DNA of 64,000 nt from JBCDCB01 sp039182735 (lineage in GTDB: Bacteria > Planctomycetota > Phycisphaerae > Phycisphaerales > UBA1924), in assembly GCA_039182735.1 (NCBI GenBank), contig JBCDCB010000005.1, forward strand, positions 1 to 64,000. Direction: 5' to 3'. The position numbers were made by a program, and so were the translations under genes. This document shows, piece after piece, positions 23,831-34,626 of this stretch (within the stretch, counting starts at the first letter, position 1; every line of letters starts with the position of its first letter). Below the pieces are notes generated by a model that worked only from the letters and a program-made list of their open reading frames with translations, was not told the DNA's origin and ran no database searches.

Positions 23831-25273
23831 CTAACGCAGCCCGTATTCCTTGAGCTTGCGGTAGAGGGTGCGCTCGCCGATGCCGAGCATGCTCGCGGTC
23901 TGCTCGCGGTTGCCTCCTGTGAGGCGGAGGGTCTCGCGGATGGCGCGCTTCTCGAGCTGTTCGAGGGAGGTGCCCGCGAGGGAGCCGGCGGAGGGGGAGG
24001 GTGCGTCTTCGGGTTCGTCGGCGGTCGCGATGTCGGGGGGTATGTGGCGGACGTCGAGCTCCTCGTCGCCCGCGCCCATCGCCATCACCGCCATGTTCTG
24101 CACGACGTTGAGCAGCTGGCGCACGTTGCCGGGCCAGGCGAACTGCGTGAGGCGCATCATGGCGGCATCGCTCACCGAGGGCACGGGTTTGTTCATTTGC
24201 TGGGCGAAGCGCGCCACGGCGTGGCGCACGATGCGCGGGATGTCCTCGCGCCGCTCGCGGAGCGGGGGGAGGTGAACCTCGACGCCGCGGATTCGGAAGT
24301 AGAGGTCCTCGCGGAACTCGCCGCGTTTGGATGCCGCGGGCAGGTCCTTGTTGGTGGCGCTGACGAAGCGGACGTCGGCGTGGCGCGGGTCGTTGGAGCC
24401 GAGGCGCACGACCTCGCCCGACTCGAGCACGCGGAGGAGCTTGGCCTGCATGGGCAGGGGCATATCGCCGATTTCGTCGAGAAAGAGCGTGCCGCCCGAG
24501 GCGTACTCGAAGACGCCCTCGCGGTCCTTCTCGGCGCCGGTGAAGGCACCCTTGACGTGCCCGAAGAGTTCGTCTTCGAGCAGCGATTCGCTCTGACCGG
24601 CGGCGTTGAACGTGACGTACTTCTTGCTCGAACGCGGTGAGTTGCGGTGCACAGCCTGCGCGATGAGCTCTTTGCCGGTGCCGCTCTCCCCGGTGATGAG
24701 GACGGGCAGGTCGGAGCCGGCGACGGTGCGGACGGTGTCGATGATACGGCGCATCGCCTCGGTGCCGGCGATGATGCCCTCGAAACCGTCATGCTGCACA
24801 AGGTCGCTCAGCGATTCGCCCGAGGCGTTGCGGAGCAGGACGGTCTCGGCGGCACGCCCGACGAACGAGCGGAAGAGCGCGAGGTCGATGGGTTTCTCGA
24901 CGAAGTCGAAGACGCCTTCCTTGAAGGCTTCGCGCGTGGTGCCCACGTCGCCGTGCGCGGTGACCATGATGACCTCGGCGTCGCGCTGGAGCGCCTTGGC
25001 GCAGCGGAGGACGAGCATGCCGGCGTCGGCGCCGTCGCTGGCGATGGTGCCCTCGGGGGTCTCGGCGCCTCCAGAGTTGGGCATGCGAAGGTCGGTGACG
25101 ACGACGTCAAACGAGCCGCCCCTGAGCTCTTCGATCGCGCTGGGCGCATCGGTGACGATGGTGCAGACGTGCCCGGGCTTGCGGAGCGCCTCGGCCATGA
25201 CGTCGGCGTGCTCGGGCTCGTCCTCGACGATGAGGACCTGGGCGCGGAGGTCTTGTTGGGTGCTCGCGTGCAT
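23831..25273 (-). CDS. NtrC-family sigma-54 response regulator
   Basis: A 480-residue three-domain activator. The receiver domain has acidic residues E17/D18, phosphorylation site D61 (TDLRMP), T105 and K127. An extra stretch of roughly 15 residues (about 66-84) follows the LRMP motif, where most receivers go straight into helix 3. The AAA+ domain has Walker A GESGTGKE (194-201) and the sigma-54 contact loop GAFTGA (242-247). The Fis-type helix-turn-helix is at the C-terminus (NREQTASMLGIGERTLYRKL). It activates transcription from sigma-54 promoters when phosphorylated. No histidine kinase is adjacent, so its partner and targets are unknown. TATCAT ends 7 nt before the ATG. Confidence 0.94.
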   Translation of the reverse strand: MHASTQQDLRAQVLIVEDEPEHADVMAEALRKPGHVCTIVTDAPSAIEELRGGSFDVVVTDLRMPNSGGAETPEGTIASDGADAGMLVLRCAKALQRDAEVIMVTAHGDVGTTREAFKEGVFDFVEKPIDLALFRSFVGRAAETVLLRNASGESLSDLVQHDGFEGIIAGTEAMRRIIDTVRTVAGSDLPVLITGESGTGKELIAQAVHRNSPRSSKKYVTFNAAGQSESLLEDELFGHVKGAFTGAEKDREGVFEYASGGTLFLDEIGDMPLPMQAKLLRVLESGEVVRLGSNDPRHADVRFVSATNKDLPAASKRGEFREDLYFRIRGVEVHLPPLRERREDIPRIVRHAVARFAQQMNKPVPSVSDAAMMRLTQFAWPGNVRQLLNVVQNMAVMAMGAGDEELDVRHIPPDIATADEPEDAPSPSAGSLAGTSLEQLEKRAIRETLRLTGGNREQTASMLGIGERTLYRKLKEYGLR

Positions 25274-25280
25274 CGGGCGG

Positions 25281-25286
25281 ATGATA
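25281..25286 (-). promoter_or_regulatory. -10 hexamer TATCAT 7 nt before the NtrC-type gene
   Basis: TATCAT on the minus strand lies in the 21-bp gap after ruvC and ends 7 nt before the regulator's ATG. The gene may thus have its own leaderless promoter despite the close ruvC. Confidence 0.45.
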
Positions 25287-25294
25287 CGGGCGCG

Positions 25295-25792
25295 TCAGGC
25301 GGTCGTGATATTCGAGCGGCGAGCGCCGGCGAGCGCGATGGCCATCGCGTCGGCGACGTCGGCGGGCTCGGGGATCGCCGGGAGCTTCAGCAGCGCCGCC
25401 GCGGAGCGCTGCATTTGTTGTTTGCTGGCGCGACCGCTCCCGGTGAGGGCGCGTTTGATCTCGGCGGGCGGGAGTTCCTCGATTTCGACGCCGAAGCGCT
25501 GCAGCGTCATGAGTGCGACGCCGCGCGCGTGGGCGACGGTGAGGGCGGCTTTGGGGTACGCGGGGTGCGCGAAGAGGGTCTCGACGCACGCGATGCCGGG
25601 ATTCAGGCGATCGATCAGCTCGCGGAGGTCGTGCTCGAGTTCGAGGAGCCTGGAGGGGATCGACGCGTTCTTTCGGAAGACGAAGCAGCCGGACTCGACG
25701 ATGGTGATGCCGTCGAGCGAGGCGGGGTTCGGCACGTCGAGGTAGGCGTAGCCCGTGCAGAGCAGACCGGGATCGATGCCAAGCACACGCAT
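25295..25792 (-). CDS. ruvC: Crossover junction endodeoxyribonuclease RuvC
   Basis: A 165-residue Holliday junction resolvase. All four catalytic acidic residues can be placed: D7 (GIDPG), E71 (VETLF), D145 and D148 (ADVADAMAIA). KAALTVAHARGVAL and the LPPAEIKRALTGSGRASKQQ region match the family. It resolves junctions moved by RuvAB; ruvB is 7 kb away at 32819 on the other strand and ruvA is not in the window. TACCAT ends 6 nt before the ATG. Confidence 0.95.
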   Translation of the reverse strand: MRVLGIDPGLLCTGYAYLDVPNPASLDGITIVESGCFVFRKNASIPSRLLELEHDLRELIDRLNPGIACVETLFAHPAYPKAALTVAHARGVALMTLQRFGVEIEELPPAEIKRALTGSGRASKQQMQRSAAALLKLPAIPEPADVADAMAIALAGARRSNITTA

Positions 25793-25798
25793 GGCGTG

Positions 25799-25804
25799 AT
25801 GGTA
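25799..25804 (-). promoter_or_regulatory. -10 hexamer TACCAT 6 nt before ruvC
   Basis: TACCAT on the minus strand ends 6 nt before the ruvC ATG at 25792, in the 41-bp gap after the ABC transporter gene. Confidence 0.5.
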
Positions 25805-25833
25805 CGCGTGGGTCTCTTTGGATTCATGGCGGC

Positions 25834-26631
25834 TCAGTCGCGGCGCGAGCGAAGCACCTCGTCGGACTCGATGAGCCCGTCGTGCAGGCGGACGACGCGT
25901 TCGCAGCGGTCGGCGACGGAGTCGTCGTGCGTGACCATGATGATGGTCATGCCTTCCTGGTGGAGGGCCTCGAAGGTCTGGAGGATCGCCTCGCCGGTGC
26001 GCGAGTCGAGGTTCCCGGTGGGCTCGTCGGCCATGAGGACCACGGGGTCGGTGACGAGGGCGCGGGCGATGGCGGCGCGCTGCTGCTGCCCGCCGGAGAG
26101 TTCGTTGGGGCGGTGGCCCATGCGGTCGCCGAGCCCGACGAGCTCGAGCTTCTCTTGGGCTCGTCGCGTTCGTTCGCTCTTGGGGATCTGCTGGTAGAAG
26201 AGCGGGACGGCGACGTTCTCTTCGATCGTCAGCGCGCTGATGAGGTTGAAGGACTGGAAGACGAAGCCGATCTTGCGCCCGCGGTAGCGGCTGAGTGCTT
26301 CGTCCTCCATGTTGGCGACGTCCTGCCCGTCGAGGAAGTACGCGCCGTCGCTGGGGCGGTCGAGGCAGCCGAGGATATTCATCATCGTGGACTTGCCCGA
26401 GCCGGAGGGGCCCATGATGGCGAGGTACTGCCCGGCGGGGACATCGAAGTCCACGCCGCGGAGCGCTTCGACGAGGACGCTGCCGTCGGGCTTGTAGTAG
26501 ACCTTGCGGACCTTCTCGAAGGCGCAGACGTTCTGCACGCTCGCGAGGGAGGTGGAGTCGGGGACGGCGTCCGGATTGGCGGCGATGCCGGTCACGGAGT
26601 GCGGTACCGGCGTGGGCTCGTGCGGCTGCAC
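25834..26631 (-). CDS. MacB/LolD-type ABC transporter ATPase
   Basis: A 265-residue ATPase subunit. Walker A GPSGSGKST, Q-loop FVFQSFNLISALTIEENV, signature ELSGGQQQRAAIARAL, Walker B VLMADEPTGNLDS and the switch His MVTHD are present. The NLIPALT-like segment and the GNLDS motif place it with LolD/MacB/FtsE-type systems, which drive lipoprotein sorting or export through FtsX-like permeases. No permease gene is next to it, so the partner must be elsewhere. The start is a GTG at 26631, 7 bp after the STAS gene stop, so the pair is co-transcribed. Confidence 0.9.
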   Translation of the reverse strand: MQPHEPTPVPHSVTGIAANPDAVPDSTSLASVQNVCAFEKVRKVYYKPDGSVLVEALRGVDFDVPAGQYLAIMGPSGSGKSTMMNILGCLDRPSDGAYFLDGQDVANMEDEALSRYRGRKIGFVFQSFNLISALTIEENVAVPLFYQQIPKSERTRRAQEKLELVGLGDRMGHRPNELSGGQQQRAAIARALVTDPVVLMADEPTGNLDSRTGEAILQTFEALHQEGMTIIMVTHDDSVADRCERVVRLHDGLIESDEVLRSRRD

Positions 26632-26638
26632 GGGCGGG

Positions 26639-26977
26639 TCAGTCGATCTGCAGCGAGGCGATCGCCGTGGCCTTGTCGGGCGCGAAGACGAAGACCTTGT
26701 CGAGCCCGGTGAGCAGGAAGATCGACCAGACCGGGTCGGGGACGGCGCACATGCGCATCTCCTTGCCGTTTTCCATCAGCGTGCGGCGCACGCGAAGGAA
26801 CTGGGCGATGTTCGAGGAGTTCACGTAGGTCACCGACGTGAGGTTGAGCACCACGCTCGGGCAGCCCTCGTTCGCGGCTTCGCGGAGGCGGTTGTACAGA
26901 TCGTTCAGTTCGTCGGAGAGCTCGGGCTCGTCCGCGAGGTCACAGATCACGATCTCGTTCGACCACTCCGTCGCCAT
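26639..26977 (-). CDS. STAS-domain anti-sigma factor antagonist-like protein
   Basis: A 112-residue single STAS domain. The hallmark VVLNLTSVTYVNSSNIAQFL contains the conserved serine pair (V-N-S-S-N) that is phosphorylated in SpoIIAA-type antagonists; the usual D/S-S-x-G is changed to NSSN. It may act in a partner-switching pathway, but no anti-sigma kinase is in the window. The ATG follows GGAGCGAG. It lies between gyrA and the ABC ATPase gene and is probably in one transcript with the latter. Confidence 0.85.
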   Translation of the reverse strand: MATEWSNEIVICDLADEPELSDELNDLYNRLREAANEGCPSVVLNLTSVTYVNSSNIAQFLRVRRTLMENGKEMRMCAVPDPVWSIFLLTGLDKVFVFAPDKATAIASLQID

Positions 26978-27050
26978 GGCTCGCTCCGCAGGGGCGGTGG
27001 GTTTGTTGACCGCCGGGTGTGGACTGTAGCAGACGGCGCGGGCGGCGCGC

Positions 27051-29726
<2,676 letters not shown>

Positions 29727-29777
29727 CGGTGAAGTGGGTCCGTCGGAGCAGGTTCTGAGCGGTTCGAAAGAGCGGTG

Positions 29778-29783
29778 ATTCTA
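29778..29783 (-). promoter_or_regulatory. Candidate gyrA -10 (TAGAAT)
   Basis: TAGAAT on the minus strand lies 51 nt before the gyrA ATG, within the 121-bp gap to the membrane protein gene. No clear -35 is seen. Confidence 0.4.
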
Positions 29784-29813
29784 GGGGTTCACTCGGCGCC
29801 CGGCACGCCGCAG

Positions 29814-29838
29814 CGGGCCGCGCCCGTGAGGAAGCGGG
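29814..29838. repeat. REP-like element copy 3
   Basis: GGCCGCGCCCGTGAGGAAGC within this stretch is a diverged copy of the elements at 10001-10035 and 11217-11253. As with the others it lies just after a gene 3' end (the membrane protein stop at 29848, minus strand). Confidence 0.4.
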
Positions 29839-29847
29839 TGATCGGTC

Positions 29848-31077
29848 TCACGAGGGTGATTCGTGCTCTCCGGCAGTCGCGGCTCGCCCGGACACCAACC
29901 CGATGAGCACCGGCAACACCAGCAGCACGCCGGTGCCGGCGGCGAGCCAGACGAACTCCTGCCACAGATACCCGTAGGCGAAGCCGGGGGCGGCGATCAG
30001 CGCGCTGATCCACCAGACGTGCCTGGACTGTGCGCGCGTGAGAAGGCGGAACTTCTCGCCGATGACGACGCGCGTCCAGAGGTATGCCGGGAACACGAGG
30101 GCGTAGGGGGTGATGAGGGTTTCGTAGGCGATCGCGTACCAGGCGCGGTTATCGATGAATGAGTCGCCCGCGAAGATCAGCCCGCCGGAGGCGACGCCGA
30201 AGACGAGCAGCGCGAGCCACCAGCGTGAAGGCGCGGGGCTGGTTCGCCGGTGGGCGAGTTCGCGCCAGTGCAGCGCGCTGGTGAAGACGGTCTGGACCGC
30301 GAAGTGGATGACGAGGTACTCGGGGATGAGACCCCTGAGGATGCCGCCGGCGTAGAGCAGCGTGAGCGAGATCATCGCGAGGAAGACGACGCCGAAGCCG
30401 ATCGCGAAGGCGATCTTGGATCGGGCGGGCGTGGCGATGTCGCGACGCACACGATGGATGGTGAGATCGAGGTGCGGGCAGGCGAGGAAGCCGAGGATGA
30501 TGGCGGGGGCGGCGAAGGCGAGGTCGAGCCGCCCGAACGCGCCGTCAGCGGAGGGGATGCTGAGCGGGCCCGCGCCGGGCCACACCGACGCGTGCGCCGC
30601 GATCGCGCCGAGCGAGAGGAGCAGCGTGATCCACGCGCTCACGAAGAGCCCGTTCCTGCCGAGACGCGCGAGGCCGACCACGAGCAGCGCCAGCAGCAGC
30701 AGCGCGGTCGCCTGCGCGAGCCCGGCGAGCGCGTTGTTTCCAATGAAGAGGTTGGCGTACCACGCGAGGAGCCGGCCCAGCACCGACGCGTGGAAGACCA
30801 GCGTCCAGATGCTGAACCACCGCAGCAGCACCGGGTGGCGAGCCTCGAAGGACTCGCTGCTCGCCGGGCGCGAGAAGAACCACGCGACGCTCGCGGCGCC
30901 GAGCACATTCGGGACCGCGAAGACCAGCCACGACCATGCGCCGAAGTCGCGCGCGAGGTACAGCGGCAGCAGCATCCCGATCAGCCACGTCCACGAGCAG
31001 CCCAGGTAGACCGCCCACGACAACAGCGCGAGCGGGTGGCGGCTGGGTGGCCGGTCGCTGGGTTGATGCTCGCTCAT
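29848..31077 (-). CDS. Polytopic membrane protein, unknown function
   Basis: A 409-residue protein with about 11-12 hydrophobic segments, short loops and polar ends. A motif SWTWLIGMLLPLYLARDFG opens the first helices, and ACPHLDLTIHRVRRD lies in the middle on the cytoplasmic side. The overall look recalls transporters, and the DLTIHR loop is shared with uncharacterised planctomycete membrane proteins as I remember them; I cannot assign a family. It overlaps the upstream DUF4442 gene by ATGA, so the two are coupled. Confidence 0.65.
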   Translation of the reverse strand: MSEHQPSDRPPSRHPLALLSWAVYLGCSWTWLIGMLLPLYLARDFGAWSWLVFAVPNVLGAASVAWFFSRPASSESFEARHPVLLRWFSIWTLVFHASVLGRLLAWYANLFIGNNALAGLAQATALLLLALLVVGLARLGRNGLFVSAWITLLLSLGAIAAHASVWPGAGPLSIPSADGAFGRLDLAFAAPAIILGFLACPHLDLTIHRVRRDIATPARSKIAFAIGFGVVFLAMISLTLLYAGGILRGLIPEYLVIHFAVQTVFTSALHWRELAHRRTSPAPSRWWLALLVFGVASGGLIFAGDSFIDNRAWYAIAYETLITPYALVFPAYLWTRVVIGEKFRLLTRAQSRHVWWISALIAAPGFAYGYLWQEFVWLAAGTGVLLVLPVLIGLVSGRAATAGEHESPS

Positions 31078-31808
31078 GCCGCGTGGTTCGCCTGCTGATC
31101 AGGGCTCTTCGACGGGTCCGCCGAATCCTGATTGGGATCCCTCGGCTTGGGCGTTTCACGCTTCTTGCGCGCCTTGGCCTGATCTTTGGGTGTGACGTGG
31201 AACGTCGCCTTGCAGCGTCCGACGCGTTTCTCGGCCTGACCGGGCTTGCCGAGCCCTTGGAAGATGTCGAGCTGGACTTCAAGGTTGAACTCGCCGCCGG
31301 TCGCCATCTTCTCTTCGACGGGTTCCATCATGCGGCAGCGGTAGACCGCGGGGCCGTAGCACGGGCGGAGGAAGCGGTAGGTGAGCTCCTTGCAGACGAC
31401 GGTGTAGTCGCGACCGACGGCTTTGAAGAGGTACATCCCGCCGGCGATCTCGCTGTTGGCGAGCAGCGCCGCGCCGGCCATCGCGTTGTACCAGTTCTTG
31501 TTGAAACGGGTGAACGGCAGCACCGCGGTGAAGGTGTTGTCGTCGATGGGGCGCATCACGATGCCGCTGCGGAACGCGTAGGGCAGCCAGATGAACGAGC
31601 AGACCTTGTGCCAGAAGTTGTTCCGCGTGCTGAGCTTGCTCACGAAGGCCTCGGCGCGCTCGAAGAGCGTCATCTTCCGCTTCGGGCGCTCCGGGTGACG
31701 CAGCGGCTCGCGCTCGCCTTCGTCGGCGACGGGCGGTGCGTCGAGGTCCTGCGGCGCGTCCGTGTCGGCCTGCTGATGCGGTTCGGGCTGTGTGCGGGCG
31801 TCGCTCAC
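31074..31808 (-). CDS. DUF4442-type hotdog-fold protein
   Basis: A 244-residue protein. A charged, Pro-rich N-terminal region of about 45 residues precedes a hotdog-like domain: GIVMRPIDDNTFTAVLPFTR and NWYNAMAGAALLANSEIAGG, the latter being the conserved helix of DUF4442/YiiD_C thioesterase-like proteins. A basic tail rich in Lys/Arg and Gln follows. Acyl-CoA or acyl-ACP binding is likely, but unproven. The start is a GTG at 31808 because TATGAT ends 6 nt before it and the coding frame is not conserved further upstream. Confidence 0.72.
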   Translation of the reverse strand: MSDARTQPEPHQQADTDAPQDLDAPPVADEGEREPLRHPERPKRKMTLFERAEAFVSKLSTRNNFWHKVCSFIWLPYAFRSGIVMRPIDDNTFTAVLPFTRFNKNWYNAMAGAALLANSEIAGGMYLFKAVGRDYTVVCKELTYRFLRPCYGPAVYRCRMMEPVEEKMATGGEFNLEVQLDIFQGLGKPGQAEKRVGRCKATFHVTPKDQAKARKKRETPKPRDPNQDSADPSKSPDQQANHAA

Positions 31809-31814
31809 CGACAG

Positions 31815-31820
31815 ATCATA
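31815..31820 (-). promoter_or_regulatory. -10 hexamer TATGAT 6 nt before the DUF4442 gene
   Basis: TATGAT on the minus strand ends 6 nt before the GTG at 31808, in the 23-bp gap after the MBL-fold gene. It supports both the GTG start and a leaderless transcript. Confidence 0.5.
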
Positions 31821-31831
31821 GCGACGCGCGC

Positions 31832-32695
31832 TCAGCCCGCGGGCTCGAGCACGTACTCGCCCTGGCGCTTCTCGTCCGCGACCGGCACCCGCAGCGCCTC
31901 GCCCGGCTCGTGCACCAACGCGAGGCGCCACGCGCCCTCGCTCGCACGTCGGAGCAGTTCCACCCGGCTCTGCATGCTGGTGTACGGCTCCACGTCGTAC
32001 GCCATGTTGCTCGTCGGGCGGTTGTGCCAGTGCGTCGGCATCACGTCGCTCACGAAGCACGTGTGCCGCGGCGTGTGCGCGTCCGAGCGGTCGTCCTCGA
32101 ACGCGATGCACTGCTGCCCCCACGTGTGCCCGGGTGTCGGGATCACCCACATCCCCGGCATGATCTCCTCCTCGCCCTCCACCAGCGTGAGACGCTCGGC
32201 GATCTCCGGCGTCAGGTGGCTCGGCAGGTATGTCTTGTGCATCGTCGATCGGTTGGCGATCGCGTCGTCCCACTCACGCTGCTGCACGATGACCTCGGCG
32301 TTCGGGAACGTCGGCACCGTCTTGCCGTCGCCATCGACGTGTGTCAGCCCGCCCGCGTGATCGAAGTGCAGGTGCGTGAGGACCACCGCGTCGATGTCCT
32401 CGGGTGAGCAGTCGGCCTCGTGCAGCGCGTCGCGGATCGTGCGGGTGTCCTGCGCGTAGAGCGAGCGTTCCTTCTCGCTCATCTTGTCCCCGATGCCGAC
32501 CTCGATCAGGACGAGGCGGTCGTCCCGCTCGAGCAGCAGGGAGTTCTGCTGCAGGGTCATCCGGTTGTGCTCGTCGGGCTGGAGCCACTTGGTCCAGACG
32601 ACGCGCGGGATCATGCCGAACATGGCGCCGGCGTCGAGGCGGAACTCGCCGCTGCGAAGCAGTCTATGGCTCCATCCGGGCATGGCGTGCTCCAT
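31832..32695 (-). CDS. MBL-fold metallo-hydrolase
   Basis: A 287-residue metallo-beta-lactamase fold hydrolase. The metal motif HLHFDHAGG (HxHxDH), the second metal histidine in PTPGHTWGQQ and the aspartate in CFVSDVMPTHW are present. The overall layout with GAMFGMIPRVVW near the start resembles the AHL-lactonase/alkylsulfatase-like MBL group; the substrate cannot be read. Cytoplasmic, no signal peptide. The ATG at 32695 or 32683 may be used. TAGTCT at 32737-32732 (minus) could be its -10 with a leader of about 30 nt. Confidence 0.87.
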   Translation of the reverse strand: MEHAMPGWSHRLLRSGEFRLDAGAMFGMIPRVVWTKWLQPDEHNRMTLQQNSLLLERDDRLVLIEVGIGDKMSEKERSLYAQDTRTIRDALHEADCSPEDIDAVVLTHLHFDHAGGLTHVDGDGKTVPTFPNAEVIVQQREWDDAIANRSTMHKTYLPSHLTPEIAERLTLVEGEEEIMPGMWVIPTPGHTWGQQCIAFEDDRSDAHTPRHTCFVSDVMPTHWHNRPTSNMAYDVEPYTSMQSRVELLRRASEGAWRLALVHEPGEALRVPVADEKRQGEYVLEPAG

Positions 32696-32769
32696 CGCGC
32701 CGGGACCGCGGCGCGGGAAGGTGGGGGCGAGAGACTAGCGGGACGGGGGGGCGGTCACAACGCACGGTG

Positions 32770-32775
32770 TATGCT
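32770..32775 (+). promoter_or_regulatory. Candidate -10 (TATGCT) of the ruvB operon
   Basis: TATGCT lies 43 bp before the ruvB ATG at 32819, in the divergent gap with the MBL-fold gene. It could start the ruvB-methyltransferase-reductase transcript. Confidence 0.35.
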
Positions 32776-32818
32776 TGGGTGTCCCGGCATGAGGCCCGGA
32801 CCACGCACGGACGCACGC

Positions 32819-33886
32819 ATGGCCACGCAACGATGGATCGCGCCGGAGCCCGCCTCGCCCGCCGAGGAGACCGCCAACGCCGCGCTGCGACCGGAATCGC
32901 TCGACGAGTACGTCGGGCAGGCGGACCTTGTCGAACGCCTGCGCATCGCCATCGAAGCGGCGCGCGCACGCACGGAGTCGCTCGACCACGTCCTGCTGCA
33001 CGGCCCGCCGGGGCTGGGCAAGACGACCATCGCGCACGTCATCGCCCGCGAGATGGGCAGCAAGGTCCACGTCACCAGCGGGCCCGCGCTCACGCGCGGC
33101 AGCGACCTCGTGGGCCTGCTTACCAAGGTCGAGGCCAACGACGTCATCTTCATCGACGAGATCCACCGCATGCCCGCCCCAGTCGAGGAGTTCATCTACC
33201 CCGCGATGGAGGACGGGCGCATCGACGTCGCCATCGACACCGGTATGCACGCGCAGACCGTCAGCCTCACGCTCAAGCCCTTCACGCTCATCGGCGCGAC
33301 GACCCGCGCAGGCCTGCTCAGCGCCCCGCTGCGCTCGCGCTTCGGCATCACGCACGCCCTGCGCTACTACCCCGCGGACGACCTGCTGCGCATCCTCGCG
33401 CGCAGCGCGGGATTGCTCAGTGTGCCCGCCGAGCACGACGCGCTGCACTCGATCGCGCGTCGGTCTCGCGGCACGCCGCGCATCGCGAACCGCTTGCTGC
33501 GACGGGTGCGAGACTATGCGCAGGTGCGCGCCGGCGGCGAGGTCTCGCCAAGAAGCGTGGACGAGGCGCTCGCGCTCGAAGGCGTGGACCGGCGCGGGCT
33601 CGATGATCTCGACCGGCGCTACATGACCACGATCGCGACGACGTATCGCGGCGGTCCCGTGGGGCTCGAGGCCGTTGCCGCGACGATGGGCGAGGACGCC
33701 GGCACGCTCGAAGACGTGGTCGAGCCTTTCCTTCTGCAGGCGGGGCTGCTGGCGCGCACGCGCCGCGGGCGCACGCTTACGCACGACGCGGTCGAGGTGC
33801 TGCGCACGGAGCTGCGCGTCAACGTCTCGCGCATCCAACTCGACGAGCCCGAGCATGACGAACTCGCCGAGGGTCAGGGCGGCTGA
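32819..33886 (+). CDS. ruvB: Holliday junction ATP-dependent helicase RuvB
   Basis: A 355-residue AAA+ motor for branch migration with RuvA. Walker A GPPGLGKTT (63-71), Walker B VIFIDEIHRM, sensor 1 ATTRAG and the arginine finger region LRSRFGI are present. The winged-helix end (LARTRRGRTLTHDA) matches the RuvB C-terminus. The ATG at 32819 is preferred; two upstream in-frame ATGs at 32771 and 32789 would add unconserved residues. It overlaps the methyltransferase start by one base (TGATG). Confidence 0.96.
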   Translation: MATQRWIAPEPASPAEETANAALRPESLDEYVGQADLVERLRIAIEAARARTESLDHVLLHGPPGLGKTTIAHVIAREMGSKVHVTSGPALTRGSDLVGLLTKVEANDVIFIDEIHRMPAPVEEFIYPAMEDGRIDVAIDTGMHAQTVSLTLKPFTLIGATTRAGLLSAPLRSRFGITHALRYYPADDLLRILARSAGLLSVPAEHDALHSIARRSRGTPRIANRLLRRVRDYAQVRAGGEVSPRSVDEALALEGVDRRGLDDLDRRYMTTIATTYRGGPVGLEAVAATMGEDAGTLEDVVEPFLLQAGLLARTRRGRTLTHDAVEVLRTELRVNVSRIQLDEPEHDELAEGQGG

Positions 33887-34626
33887 TGCCCCGCGCCGTT
33901 CACCTGTCGGAATACATGGACGAGCCCGATGTCGATCGCGACGACCTCGCGCGGTCGCTCGTCTACATTCGCGCGGTGAACAAGCGGCTCGGCGGGGTGT
34001 CGGCGATCCTCGACCGCTTCAGGAAGTGGTCGAAACGCTGGCCGACCGATCGCCCCGTCACGATGATCGATCTCGGCACGGGCTCGGCGGATCTGCCAGT
34101 CGAGGCGGTTGCGTGGGCGAGCGCGAGCGGCTTCGATCTGCGCGTCACCGCCGTGGACAACCACGCGATGACGCTCGACTTCGCGCGCGCGCACGTCACC
34201 GAGACGCTCGGCGAGGAGGCGCTCCATGACGGGCGCATCACGCTCGTGCAAGGCGATGCAACGACGATCACCGATCGCTTTGAGCCCGGCTCGTTCGACT
34301 ACGCGCACGCCGGGCTGTTTCTGCACCATCTCAACGATCTCGGCGTGATGACGGTGCTGCGCGTGATGGACCGTCTCGCGCGCGCGGGCGTGATCTGGAA
34401 CGATCTCGTGCGCACGCCGATCGGGCGCGCGGCGATCCGACTGATGACGCTCGGGCAGCCCGAGATCATCCGCCACGACGCGGTGGTCAGCGTGGACAAG
34501 GGGTTCACCAGGCGCGAGACGCTCGATCTCGCCAAGCGCGTGGACATCACGTACGCCGAGTATTCGTGGAATGTCCTGCATCACCGATTCGTGCTCGCCG
34601 GCGAGAAGCGCGAGTCGTGGTCGTGA
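33886..34626 (+). CDS. Class I SAM-dependent methyltransferase
   Basis: A 246-residue methyltransferase. The SAM-binding motif I is VTMIDLGTGSADLPVEAV, followed by RVTAVDNHAMTLDFA (motif post I) and FDYAHAGLFLHHLND (motif II). This type, in tandem with the FAD reductase that follows, is often found in clusters for isoprenoid, quinone or alkylpyrone-type lipids together with a type III polyketide synthase; no such synthase is present here. Both junctions (ruvB-methyltransferase, methyltransferase-reductase) are TGATG, so translation is coupled along the operon. Confidence 0.85.
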   Translation: MPRAVHLSEYMDEPDVDRDDLARSLVYIRAVNKRLGGVSAILDRFRKWSKRWPTDRPVTMIDLGTGSADLPVEAVAWASASGFDLRVTAVDNHAMTLDFARAHVTETLGEEALHDGRITLVQGDATTITDRFEPGSFDYAHAGLFLHHLNDLGVMTVLRVMDRLARAGVIWNDLVRTPIGRAAIRLMTLGQPEIIRHDAVVSVDKGFTRRETLDLAKRVDITYAEYSWNVLHHRFVLAGEKRESWS

